Assembly: GCF_014250515.1 (NCBI RefSeq)
Contig: NZ_CP060202.1
Coordinates: forward strand, 3,221,001 to 3,285,000
Direction of reading: 5' to 3'
From: Hymenobacter sediminicola
GTDB taxonomy: Bacteria > Bacteroidota > Bacteroidia > Cytophagales > Hymenobacteraceae
DNA length: 64,000 nucleotides
The notes under the pieces are model-generated. The model saw only the letters and a program-made list of their open reading frames with translations. It made no database searches and had not been told where the DNA came from. The position numbers and the translations under genes were made by a program. Of the stretch, positions 26,849 to 36,200 are shown piece by piece (the first letter of the stretch is position 1; each line of letters opens with the position of its first letter).

Positions 26849-27331
26849 TTAAGTTTCATGCTCATATACCCGCACGGCCTTCCCGTTTTTGAAATACACA
26901 TCTATGGCATCAGGGTCTAAATCCATACCAAACGTCGGTTTATCGCCAATATAGTATTGCCAACAATCTAAACCGTCTTTAGTCCATTCAAGTCTTCGTT
27001 CATTGCCCAATAACCTACTAACTTCTTCCTTCGACTTTCCTATTAATACTTTACTCTCTATCATATTCGTCGTCATCTCATATCTTTTTTCTGGATTTTT
27101 TAACCATTCATTACTATCGAAATCATATTTACCATAAAAAACAGAAGAAAGAAGGTATAAATACATAACAAAGAAAAAGGTTACAGGAGCAGTACAGATG
27201 ACCATAAAAACGGAAAATGCATTTTTGTGGACACCCTTACTAGCTATCTTACTTATTAACCAGCGCCAAGCGAAAAATGAAAACACACTTAGTACCAGCG
27301 TTGCGAATACAAGAAATACAATAATATCCAT
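26849..27331 (-). CDS. Membrane protein with SmpA/BamE-like C-terminal domain
   Basis: A 160-residue protein with two membrane helices (~3-22 and ~42-65) and a soluble C-terminal half. The C-terminal half, IGKSKEEVSRLLGNERRLEW...DCWQYYIG...IDVYFKNGKAVRV, fits the small SmpA/OmlA (BamE-like) fold, used in outer membrane protein assembly. Noticeably AT-richer than its neighbours. It lies 14 bases upstream of the GH92 stop, on the same strand, so it could be read through from the GH92 gene's promoter or stand alone. Function unknown. Confidence 0.55.
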   Translation of the reverse strand: MDIIVFLVFATLVLSVFSFFAWRWLISKIASKGVHKNAFSVFMVICTAPVTFFFVMYLYLLSSVFYGKYDFDSNEWLKNPEKRYEMTTNMIESKVLIGKSKEEVSRLLGNERRLEWTKDGLDCWQYYIGDKPTFGMDLDPDAIDVYFKNGKAVRVYEHET

Positions 27332-27345
27332 CTGCTTTTAAATTT

Positions 27346-29643
27346 TTAGGGCTTTCCTGCCATCGTAAAAACCAACTCCCCTCCTTTCACCACATCGGCA
27401 TACTGTAAAAACGGCCGCGTGAGTTTCTGGCCGTTGAGGCGTGCTTCCTTCACGTAGATGTTTTTGTCGCTCTGATTTTTGACGGTGATGCGGAAGGTAT
27501 TGCCGTTCTCTAGGTTGATGGTGGCACCGTGCACGGCAGGGCTGCCCAGGGCGTACTCCGGCGAGCCGGGGGCCACGGGGTAGAAGCCCAACGACGAGAA
27601 GATATACCAAGCCGACATCTGCCCGCAGTCGTCGTTGCCGCCGAGGCCGTCGGGGGTGGGGCGGTACATTTTGGGCAGAATCATGCGGACGCGGGCCTGG
27701 GTTTTGTAGGGCTGGCTGGTCCAGTTGTAGAGGTAGGCCACGTGGTGGGCGGGCTCGTTGCCGTGCACGTAGTTGCCGATGATACCGTCGCGGGTGATGT
27801 CCTCGGTTTCGGCGAAGAACTTATCCGGCAGGTGCATGGTGAACAACGAATCGAGGTGGGGCAGAAACTTCTTTTCGCCGCCCATTTTGGCGATGAGCGC
27901 CGCCGGGTCCTGGGGCACGTAGAGGCTGTAGTTCCAGGCGTTGCCCTCAATGAAGCCCTGGTCGTTGGTGCTCAGCACGTCGAAGCGCGGGCGGAAGCTG
28001 CCGTCGGCGAGGCGGGGGCGCATGAAGTTGATGCGCTGGTCGTACACGTTCTGCCAGTTTTGGGCGCGCTTGCTGAACTCCGCTTCGATGTCCGCCTTGC
28101 CCAGCTTCTTGGCCAGTTGCGCAATGCACCAGTCGTCATAGGCGTATTCCAGCGTTTTGGAAACCGATGAGCCGCTTTTGTCTTCGGGCACGTAGCCGAG
28201 CTGCTCGTAAAGGCCGATACCGTCGTAGCGCTGCTGGTGGGCGGTGGTTACGCAGGCGTCGAGGGCGCGCTGGGCCTGGTCGGCGGGCACTACGCCTTTC
28301 AGCACGGCATCCACTATCACGGGCACCGAGTGGTAGCCAATCATGCACCAGTTTTCGTTGGCGTAGTGGCTCCAGATGGGCAGCATATGCATCGTGCTCT
28401 GGTCGAAGTGGGCCAGCATGGATTGCACCATGTCGGCGTTGCGCTTGGGTTGCAGCAGGTTATAGAGCGGGTGCAGGGCGCGGTACGTGTCCCAGAGCGA
28501 AAACGACGTGTAGTTGGTGAAGCCTTCGGCCTTATGAATGTTCTGGTCGAGGCCGCGGTACTGCCCGTCCACGTCCATGTAGGTGGTGGGGCTGAGGGCG
28601 GCGTGGTACATAGCCGTGTAGAAGTTCTCCTTGTCCGTTCGCTTCGGCGACTCAACAACCACTTTGCCCAGCTCCTGCTGCCACAGTGCCTGCCCGGCCC
28701 GCTTCACCGCCTCGAAGTCCCAGCCCGGTACCTCGGCGCGCATGTTGCGCAGCGCCCCCTCGGTGCTCACGCCCGACAAGGCCATTTTCACCTTCACCTT
28801 CTCCCCGGCCGTGGTCTTGAAATCGAAGAACAATCGTAGCTGCTCGCCGGCCAGCTCGGGGAAGTTCTTGGTTTGGTCGAAACGGCCCCAGAAGCCGCGG
28901 TACACTTGCTTTTTGGACAGGTTGCGGCTGCCGTAGCTCACGAACGGCTTCGAGAAGCTCATGGCGAAGTACTCGGTGCGGGTGCGCGCCCAGCCGTGGG
29001 TTTGGCGGTAGCCGGTCACGAGCGAGTCGTTTTCCACCCGCACAAAGGTCCAGACGTTCTTATCGGGGTAGTTGTAGATGCCAGCCGTGAGGTCGAGAAT
29101 AATGTGCGCCTGCTCCGTCTGCGGGAAGGTGTACTGGTGCATCCCCACCCGGTTGGAGGCGGTCAGCTCGGCCACAATGTTGTGGTCGTCGAGCCGGACG
29201 CGGTAGTAGGCGGGTTCGGCTACCTCGTTCTGGTGCGAAAACCGGGAGCGGAAGCCACGCTCCGGCTGGTCGGCGGTGCCGGGGTTGAGTTGGAGCGGGC
29301 CGGTGGTAGGCATCACCAGAAAGTCGCCCAAGTCGGAGTGGCCAGTGCCGCTGAAGTGGGTGTGCGAGAAACCGACGATGGTTTTATCGGCGTACTGGTA
29401 GCCGGCGCAGTACTCGTACACGCGTGGGTTGTACTTGCCGTTCAGCTCGTAGCCGATGGTATCGGTATCGGGTGAGAGCTGCACCATGCCAAACGGCACC
29501 GTGGCCCCTGGATACATGTGCCCCATCCGGGCCGTGCCCACCAGCGGCTTGGCGTACTGCACCAGGTTTTCGGTGGGCTTGGCTTTCTGGGCGAGGGTTG
29601 GTACGGTAGCGAAAAGCAGCGCGGCAAGCGGCAGTAGTTTCAT
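27346..29643 (-). CDS. GH92-family alpha-mannosidase (exported)
   Basis: A 765-residue glycoside hydrolase family 92 protein. Signal peptide ~1-18 (MKLLPLAALLFATVPTLAQ). Domain start: YAKPLVGTARMGHMYPGATVPFGMVQLSPDT. Catalytic-region motifs include EGNAWNYSLYVPQD (general acid Glu region, about residue 566), GNEPAHHVAYLYN and GGNDDCGQMSAWYIFSSLGFYPV (Asp region). GH92 enzymes are Ca-dependent exo-alpha-mannosidases, often alpha-1,2, acting on N-glycan or fungal mannans. The start at 29643 was chosen for its signal peptide. A second, diverged GH92 lies ~1.1 kb downstream. Confidence 0.92.
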   Translation of the reverse strand: MKLLPLAALLFATVPTLAQKAKPTENLVQYAKPLVGTARMGHMYPGATVPFGMVQLSPDTDTIGYELNGKYNPRVYEYCAGYQYADKTIVGFSHTHFSGTGHSDLGDFLVMPTTGPLQLNPGTADQPERGFRSRFSHQNEVAEPAYYRVRLDDHNIVAELTASNRVGMHQYTFPQTEQAHIILDLTAGIYNYPDKNVWTFVRVENDSLVTGYRQTHGWARTRTEYFAMSFSKPFVSYGSRNLSKKQVYRGFWGRFDQTKNFPELAGEQLRLFFDFKTTAGEKVKVKMALSGVSTEGALRNMRAEVPGWDFEAVKRAGQALWQQELGKVVVESPKRTDKENFYTAMYHAALSPTTYMDVDGQYRGLDQNIHKAEGFTNYTSFSLWDTYRALHPLYNLLQPKRNADMVQSMLAHFDQSTMHMLPIWSHYANENWCMIGYHSVPVIVDAVLKGVVPADQAQRALDACVTTAHQQRYDGIGLYEQLGYVPEDKSGSSVSKTLEYAYDDWCIAQLAKKLGKADIEAEFSKRAQNWQNVYDQRINFMRPRLADGSFRPRFDVLSTNDQGFIEGNAWNYSLYVPQDPAALIAKMGGEKKFLPHLDSLFTMHLPDKFFAETEDITRDGIIGNYVHGNEPAHHVAYLYNWTSQPYKTQARVRMILPKMYRPTPDGLGGNDDCGQMSAWYIFSSLGFYPVAPGSPEYALGSPAVHGATINLENGNTFRITVKNQSDKNIYVKEARLNGQKLTRPFLQYADVVKGGELVFTMAGKP

Positions 29644-29689
29644 CAGCTTCAATCTGGGTGGCGTGGAAGCTGGCAAGGTAGGAATAACT

Positions 29690-30148
29690 CTAGCTGGTTG
29701 CAGACGCAGATATATAAGCGTACAGACGCAATCTGTCATCAGATAACTCCAACCGAAATTGACCTATTTCCTCTATTTTCTGCTGGATGTAGGTGATACC
29801 CTGTTTTTCAGATTCGATATTCCCAATAAACCGAGGGAAATCCAGCCATTCGATTTCCTTGTATGCACACCAGCCATTAAGCACAGGACTGCCGGAAATC
29901 ATAGCCTCCATAGCTGTGTCGTAGTAGTCAAAATTATAGCTGGTATGCTCGTCAATAACCAGTTGACGCTTAACTCCTTCATCTTCCCAAATTAGTTTTA
30001 CTCCACATTCAGGCACCATTCTATGATTTTCAACAAGAACAGTTAGGAGCTTCACCCATTTGGAATTGCTCATTGTTGGAATCAAGTGTCTACTTGTAAT
30101 CAACTTGTCGAGTGAATTATCATCTCGTTTCGGTATGTAACTCCTCAT
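29690..30148 (-). CDS. Hypothetical protein (weakly DUF6678-like)
   Basis: A 152-residue soluble protein. SNSKWVKLLTVLVENHRMVPECGVKLIWED and VLNGWCAYKEIEWLDFPRF vaguely resemble the DUF6678 family, which has short Trp/Tyr-rich motifs; I would not rely on this. The gene is clearly AT-richer than its neighbours, with no signal peptide. Possibly acquired. Confidence 0.5.
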   Translation of the reverse strand: MRSYIPKRDDNSLDKLITSRHLIPTMSNSKWVKLLTVLVENHRMVPECGVKLIWEDEGVKRQLVIDEHTSYNFDYYDTAMEAMISGSPVLNGWCAYKEIEWLDFPRFIGNIESEKQGITYIQQKIEEIGQFRLELSDDRLRLYAYISASATS

Positions 30149-30172
30149 AGTATCAGCAGTAAAGCTAATATA

Positions 30173-30664
30173 TCAGTGCCCGTAACTCACCACCCGCGTC
30201 ACCTGCCACCGCCCGTCGCGTAGGCGCCACACCATCATGTTCTTGAAGGTGCCGCAGTCGTCGCGGCCATTTTCCACGTGGCAGAAGCGGTGCTGGTAGG
30301 TTTCTACGGCGCCGTAGTTGTTGATGGGGTACACTTCCAGGGTGCCGGGCACGAGTTGGCGGTGGAGGCCAGTGGTTTTGTTCTGGTCGAACAGACTCCG
30401 GAAGCCCTGCATGGTTTGCTGGAAGTTGGCCAAACCGCCTTTGTCGTGGTAGAACTCCAGGTCTTCGGCGAAGAAGCTTTGGAGCTTGGCTACATCGTGC
30501 TGATTGAAGGCCACGAACATCAGGCTGTCCTGTTGGGCTATAGTGCGGTACAACTGCGTATCGACGGGCTTGTATTCCCCTGCTGCAGCCGGCATGGTGG
30601 TTTTCACTGTGGCGCAGGCTCCCAGCATGGCCACACCACTCAAAAGCACATACCAATTTTTCAT
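30173..30664 (-). CDS. NTF2-like (SnoaL/DUF4440) lipoprotein
   Basis: A 163-residue protein. Lipoprotein signal with lipobox LGAC (Cys17, MLGACATVKTT). The mature part, TIAQQDSLMFVAFNQHDVAKLQSFFAEDLEFYHDKGGLAN...MMVWRLRDGRWQVTRVVSYGH, matches the DUF4440/NTF2-like fold, common in exported Bacteroidota proteins. It lies between the two GH92 genes and reads on the same strand, but a REP-like element separates it from the second GH92 gene. No enzymatic role can be assigned. Confidence 0.8.
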   Translation of the reverse strand: MKNWYVLLSGVAMLGACATVKTTMPAAAGEYKPVDTQLYRTIAQQDSLMFVAFNQHDVAKLQSFFAEDLEFYHDKGGLANFQQTMQGFRSLFDQNKTTGLHRQLVPGTLEVYPINNYGAVETYQHRFCHVENGRDDCGTFKNMMVWRLRDGRWQVTRVVSYGH

Positions 30665-30680
30665 ACCTCAGTTCTTTTTG

Positions 30681-30762
30681 CGTCATGCTGAGCTTGTCGA
30701 AGCATCTCTACCGCTTTGGGTTACCATACTACCAAGATGCTTCGGCTCCGCTCAGCATGACG
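30681..30762. repeat. REP-like imperfect palindrome (full copy)
   Basis: CGTCATGCTGAGC and GCTCAGCATGACG form the outer stem; GAAGCATCT and AGATGCTTC form the inner stem. Three partial copies lie at 57037, 60824 and 61282. All are between genes. Confidence 0.75.
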
Positions 30763-30786
30763 TTCAAGTAAGTTGAACAAGATGTC

Positions 30787-33060
30787 CTACTTCCCCCGCG
30801 AAAACGAATACGGCGCATCGTCAGCGCCAATACCACGGCTTGTGTTCGGCTTGTCGGCCATTTCAAAATCTACGGTAGCGCCTTGCTGCAGGGCGGCGTG
30901 GCTGAGGTAGTTGCGGGTGTAGGGCTGGCCGTTGAGGCGTACGGTTTGCACGTAGCGGTTGGCGGCGCTGTTGGCGGGGGCGTTGAGGATGATGGTTTTG
31001 CCGTTGGGCAGGCGCAGCGTGGTTTTGGGGAAGAGCGGCGCGCCTAGCACGTACTGGTCGGTGGCGGGACAGACGGGGTAGAAACCCAGGGCCGAGAAGA
31101 CGTACCAGGCCGAGGTTTGGCCGTTGTCTTCGTCGCCGCAGTAGCCGTCGGGGGTGGGCAGATAGAGGCGGTTGAGCACTTCGCGCACCCAATATTGCGT
31201 TTTCCAGGGCTGCCCGGCATAGGCGTAAAGGTACACCATGTGCTGAATGGGCTGGTTGCCGTGAGCGTAGTTGCCCATGTCGGCAATTTGCATCTCCCGG
31301 ATTTCGTGAATCACCGAGCCGTAGTACGACGCATCAAATACCGGAGCCAAGGTAAACACCGTATCCAGGGCCGCCACGAAGGGTTTGGGGCCGCCCATAA
31401 GCGTCATCAGCCCGTGCACATCATGAAACACCGACCAAGTGTAGTGCCAGCTGTTGCCTTCGGTGAAGGCGTCGCCCCACTTGAAGGGATTGAAAGGCGA
31501 CTGGAAGGTGCCGTTTTGGTTGCGGCCGCGCATCAGGTTGGTTTGCTTGTCGAAGAGGTTGCGGTAGTTCTGGCTGCGCTTGTAGTAGAGCGCCACTTCC
31601 TTTTTGGGCCGGCCCAGCGCCTGTCCGAGTTGGGCAATGGCGAAGTCGTCGTAGGCGTATTCAAGGGTGCGGGCGGCATTTTCGTTGAGCTTCACGTCGT
31701 AGGGCACGTAGCCGAGCTTGTTGTAGTAGCTGGCGCCGGCCCGGCCCACGGCCTCCAGAGGGCCCTGCGCGTTGGCGCCTTTTAGCATGGCCTCATATAG
31801 CAGGTTGATGTCGTAGCCGCGCACCCCCTTCAAGTAGGCATCGGCCACCACCGAGGCCGAGTTGTTGCCCACCATCACGTCGCGGTAGCCGGGGCTGGCC
31901 CATTCCGGCAGCCAGCCGCCTTCCTTGTAGGTGTTCACGAGGCCCGCCTGCATCTGGCTGTTCACATCGGGGTAGAGCAGATTCAGGAAGGGAAACAAGC
32001 AGCGGAACGTGTCCCAGAAGCCGGTATCGGTGTACATGAAGCCTGGCAGCACCTGCCCGTTGTAAGGCGAGTAGTGCACCGGCTGGCCCTGCGCATCCAG
32101 CTCGTAAAACTTGCGCGGAAACAGCAACGAGCGGTACAGGCAGGAGTAAAACGTGCGCTGCTGGGCGTCGGTGCCGCCCTCCACCTGTACCCGGCCCAGC
32201 TGCTCGTTCCAGGCAGCGCGGCCCTTCTCTTTCACCGTATTGAAATTGTCCTGCCCAATTTCACCCAGGTTCCGCTCGGCCTGCTCGGCACTGATGAATG
32301 ACGAGGCCACCCGCACCTGCACCTGCTCGCCCTTACGGGTTTTAAAGCCTACCACAGCGCCCGTATGGTTGGCAGTGGCTTCGAGCAGCTTGCTGTCCAG
32401 CACCTTATCCTGGTAGATGGTGGTACTCAGAAAATCATGGTCGAATTCTAGGACGAAGTAGTTCTTGAAGTTCTGCGGCACGCCACCGCTGTTGCGGGTG
32501 GTATACCCGATGATGCGCCGCTGCTTCGGCAGCACCTGCACATGAGAGCCTTTGTCGAGGGCATCGAGGACCACATAGGCGCTATCGGTTTGCGGGAACG
32601 TGAAGCGGAAACGGGCGGCGCGCTCGGTGGGCGTTAGCTCGGTGGTGATGTTATGGTCGGCGAGGTAAACGCGGTAGTAATAGGGCGTGGCTTCCTCAGC
32701 CTTGTGCGAAAACCAGCTGGCCCGCTCCTCTTCCTCGAAGCGCAACTTTCCGGTGATGGGCATGATGCTGAACTGCCCGTAGTCGTTCATCCACGGCGAA
32801 GGCTGGTGGGTTTGCTTGAAGCCCTTGAGCTTGTCGGCCGAATACTGGTAGGCCCAGCCGCTGCCCATTTTGCCGGTCTGTGGCAGCCAGAAGTTCATGC
32901 CCCAAGGCCGCGCAATGGCCGGGTACGTGTTGCCATTGGAAAGGCTGGGCTTGGAATCGGTGCCCATCAGCGGGTTTACCAGCGCCGCCAGGTTGCGCGG
33001 AGCCTGGGCAGAGGCGGTGAAGGACAGCAACGTCAGGAGGGCGAAAAGCAGTTTGGGCAT
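30787..33060 (-). CDS. GH92-family alpha-mannosidase, second copy
   Basis: A 757-residue exported GH92 protein (signal peptide ~1-18, LLFALLTLLSFTASA). Motifs: VNPLMGTDSKPSLSNGNTYPA, EGNSWHYTWSVFHD (general acid Glu region, about residue 533), GNQPIQHMVYLYAY and GDEDNGQTSAWYVFSALGFYPVCP. It lines up with the first GH92 over its whole length but is strongly diverged, so this is an old duplication or two separate acquisitions rather than a recent one. Its ligand pocket probably differs. The gene lies alone after the REP-like element. Confidence 0.92.
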   Translation of the reverse strand: MPKLLFALLTLLSFTASAQAPRNLAALVNPLMGTDSKPSLSNGNTYPAIARPWGMNFWLPQTGKMGSGWAYQYSADKLKGFKQTHQPSPWMNDYGQFSIMPITGKLRFEEEERASWFSHKAEEATPYYYRVYLADHNITTELTPTERAARFRFTFPQTDSAYVVLDALDKGSHVQVLPKQRRIIGYTTRNSGGVPQNFKNYFVLEFDHDFLSTTIYQDKVLDSKLLEATANHTGAVVGFKTRKGEQVQVRVASSFISAEQAERNLGEIGQDNFNTVKEKGRAAWNEQLGRVQVEGGTDAQQRTFYSCLYRSLLFPRKFYELDAQGQPVHYSPYNGQVLPGFMYTDTGFWDTFRCLFPFLNLLYPDVNSQMQAGLVNTYKEGGWLPEWASPGYRDVMVGNNSASVVADAYLKGVRGYDINLLYEAMLKGANAQGPLEAVGRAGASYYNKLGYVPYDVKLNENAARTLEYAYDDFAIAQLGQALGRPKKEVALYYKRSQNYRNLFDKQTNLMRGRNQNGTFQSPFNPFKWGDAFTEGNSWHYTWSVFHDVHGLMTLMGGPKPFVAALDTVFTLAPVFDASYYGSVIHEIREMQIADMGNYAHGNQPIQHMVYLYAYAGQPWKTQYWVREVLNRLYLPTPDGYCGDEDNGQTSAWYVFSALGFYPVCPATDQYVLGAPLFPKTTLRLPNGKTIILNAPANSAANRYVQTVRLNGQPYTRNYLSHAALQQGATVDFEMADKPNTSRGIGADDAPYSFSRGK

Positions 33061-33255
33061 ACGGTGGCTGGGTGCGGGTGTAGCTGCAAGTAAAGCGAAA
33101 ATTCAGCTGCTCATTAGGGTTAGTGCAGCACTCAGAGACGTGGAAGTTTTCTGGAGCTGACTTCGTTATGGCAAAGGCCCTTGTCTCCGTCTCCAAGTGC
33201 ACGGATTTAAACGAAAGGCGAGCAAACTTCTGGTAGCAGCTCGCGCTAGGCGTTC

Positions 33256-33263
33256 TACCTTTG
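33256..33263 (+). promoter_or_regulatory. Putative -7 element TACCTTTG for sbcC
   Basis: A perfect TAnnTTTG motif 30 bases before the sbcC ATG, identical to that before sbcD. Confidence 0.45.
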
Positions 33264-33293
33264 TTGTCCCGTTTCTTCCGCCGACCTGCCCAC

Positions 33294-36200
33294 ATGAAAA
33301 TTCTCCGCGTCCGATTCTTCAACCTCAACTCCCTGCGCGGGGAGCACACCGTGGATTTCAGTTTGAGCCCTTTGGCCGATTCGGGGCTGTTTGCCATAAC
33401 GGGTGCCACGGGAGCGGGTAAAACCACCATCCTCGACGCCATTACGCTGGCCCTTTACGGCCAAGTACCACGCCACGAAACCACGGGCCCTGAGCAGGTA
33501 ATGAGCCACGGCACCGGCGAGAGCTGGTCCGAAGTGGAGTTTGAAGTCAACGGCCAGCACTACCGCTCCAAGTGGGGCCAATACCGTGCCCGCAAGCGCC
33601 CCGAGGGCAACTTGCAGCCGCCTAGCATGGAACTGAGCGAGCGGAAAGTGGCAGCCGACGGCGACGAAACCTGGCCGTTTCTGGAAACCTACAAGTCGAA
33701 GGTGCCGCTGCGGGTGGCCGAATTGAGCGGGCTGGAATACAAGCAGTTCCTGCGCTCGGTGCTACTGGCCCAGGGCGACTTCACGCGCTTCCTGAAAGCG
33801 CCGGCCGGCGAGCGGGCCCAGCTGCTGGAAAAAATTACCGACACCCGCAAATACTCCGACATCTCGCGGGCGGCCTTTGAGCGAGCCAAGCACGAAACCC
33901 AACAGACCGAACAGCTACGGGCCGGGCTGGCGGGTGTTACGCTGCTTTCCAGTGAGGAAGTGACGTTTCTGGAAGGTGAAGCGCAGGACCTGACCCGGCA
34001 GCTCACGGCCGCCACCGCCGCTCAGGAGCAGCTGCGCGAGGCGCGGCAGTGGCACCTACGGCTGCAGGAGCTACGCCAGAAGCTGACCGCCACCCAGCAG
34101 CGTCAGCAGCATCTCACCATCCAGACTGAAACCCTGGCTCCGCACCGCCAACGGCTGGCGCTGCATCAGCAGGCTGCTCCTTTTGCTACCGACTACGCCC
34201 TGCTGCGCCAGACCGAGCAGCAGCTGGCGCGGGTGCAGCAGGAAGTGGAGCAGCTCCGCACCCAGCTACCGCAGCTACAGGAACGCCGCGCCGCCGCTGA
34301 AACCGCCCGCAACACCGCCCAGCAAGCCCACGAAGCCGCCACCATCACCCTCAAAGCCCAGGAACCGAAACTGCGCGAGGCTGAGCAGCTGGACTTGCTG
34401 ATGGCCGAAGCCCGCCAGCGGCTCGACAAAGGCAAGCACGAATACCAGGAGCGCAACACGCTGTGGAAAGAGCAAAACCGCGAAGCCGCGCAGGCCGCCG
34501 AGCAAACCAAGCTACAGCAGCAACAGGCGCACGATTTGCGCGATTGGCTGACGCGCCGGGCTGTGCTGAGCGGGGCTGCCGATGCCCTGGCTCCGCTCAG
34601 CGGCTACCTGCAGGACTGGCAGCACATTCAGGCCGAAATAGCCGAGCTGGAGCAAATCAGCAAAGTGCGGCAGCAGCAGCTCATGGCAGCCACCGCCACC
34701 GAAACCAGTAGCACCCAACTGCTGCAGGAAGCCCGCGCCCAGCTGGCCGCCACCGCCACGCACTACACTACCGCGGCTACGGCCCGCCACGACTGGCATC
34801 ACCAGCTTACGCACCATATAGCCCGCCTGCACCGCGAGGAAGCCACACTGGAAGCAGGTTTGCAGGATTTGCGCCGCCTTACCCAGGCCCACCAGCTGAT
34901 TCTGACCCATGAGGATGCCCGCCGACACCTAGTGGCCGGGGAGCCCTGCCCGCTATGTGGCGCGCTGGAGCATCCGTATGCCGCCGGTGTGCTGGGCGTG
35001 AGTGAAGACTCCGTACAGCGTGACCGGGAACGGGAGCAGGAACTTACGCAGCAGGTGGTAGCCCTGAAAGGCCGCATCAACCGGCTGGCTAGCATCAGCG
35101 GGCTGCTGGAAACCGACTCTCAGCTATCCACCCCTGAAACGCCGGTACTCCGCTGGCTTTCCGAAGCTGAAGAAGCCACCGTGCCTGCCACCGTACGGGC
35201 TCTGGTGCAGGAGCTGCGTACCCTCGACCAGCAGCAGCAACAGGCCCAACTTACGCAAGCCAAAGCCGAGGCTGACCTCGGCAACGCCCAAACTCAGCAG
35301 CAGCAGCTGCGCCGGGAGCTGGACCAGTTGACAAGGCGGCTAGAGGATTCGCGGGAGCAGGCTCCGAAAATCAAGGAAATCATTACCAGCCTGCTGAAGT
35401 CATTTGGGCTGGAGTTTTCGGGGGAGAATGGTCCGGCTCTGGTACGCAGCCTGGAAAACGCGGGCACCGAGTTCCGGCAGAAACAGCAGGAAGCCGAAAA
35501 GCTGGAACGTTTGCTTGAAGTAACACAGGAGCGCGCCGCAGCGGCCGAAACGCGCCGCGCCGAACTGCAGCAGTGGCTTACACAGCGTTTCGACGAGCTA
35601 AAGAAGGAAAATGAAGCCATCCAGCTTCAGCAGCAGCAGCGCCACGAGTTGCTTCCTGAACCCAATATTGCCCAGGTTCGGCAGCAACTAGAAGAAGCCG
35701 TGCGCACTGCCGAGCAGCAGCGCCAGCGCACCGAGCAGCAGCTTTTGCAGCACGAAACCGCCCATACGGTAGCAGCCAACACATTGCGCCAGCGCGAGCA
35801 GGATGCCCAGCAGCAGCAACTGGCCCAGCACCAGCAGCACACGGCCTTGGTAGCCGGTCTCACCGCCGCCGGCCTCGCCCCTAACCCCGCTGCCTTGCCC
35901 GCCCTGCTCCTCCCCGACCCGGAACTCAACACCCTGCAGAGCCAGTTGCGCCGCCACGAGCAGGAAGTAGCCTTGGCCGCCGAAACCCTGCAGGAAACCA
36001 CCGAGCTGCTGCAAACCGAAGAAACCCGCGCCCTCACCCCAGAGCCGCCGGAAGCCATTGATCAGCAGCTGAACGCCTATAGCCAGCAGTTGGCCTCACT
36101 CAACCAGCAACTGGGGCAGCGGCAGGAGCGGCTGGGCAGCCACCGGGCCGGGCAGGAACGCCACGCAACACTGGCTGCTGAGCTAGACAAGCAGCAGCAG

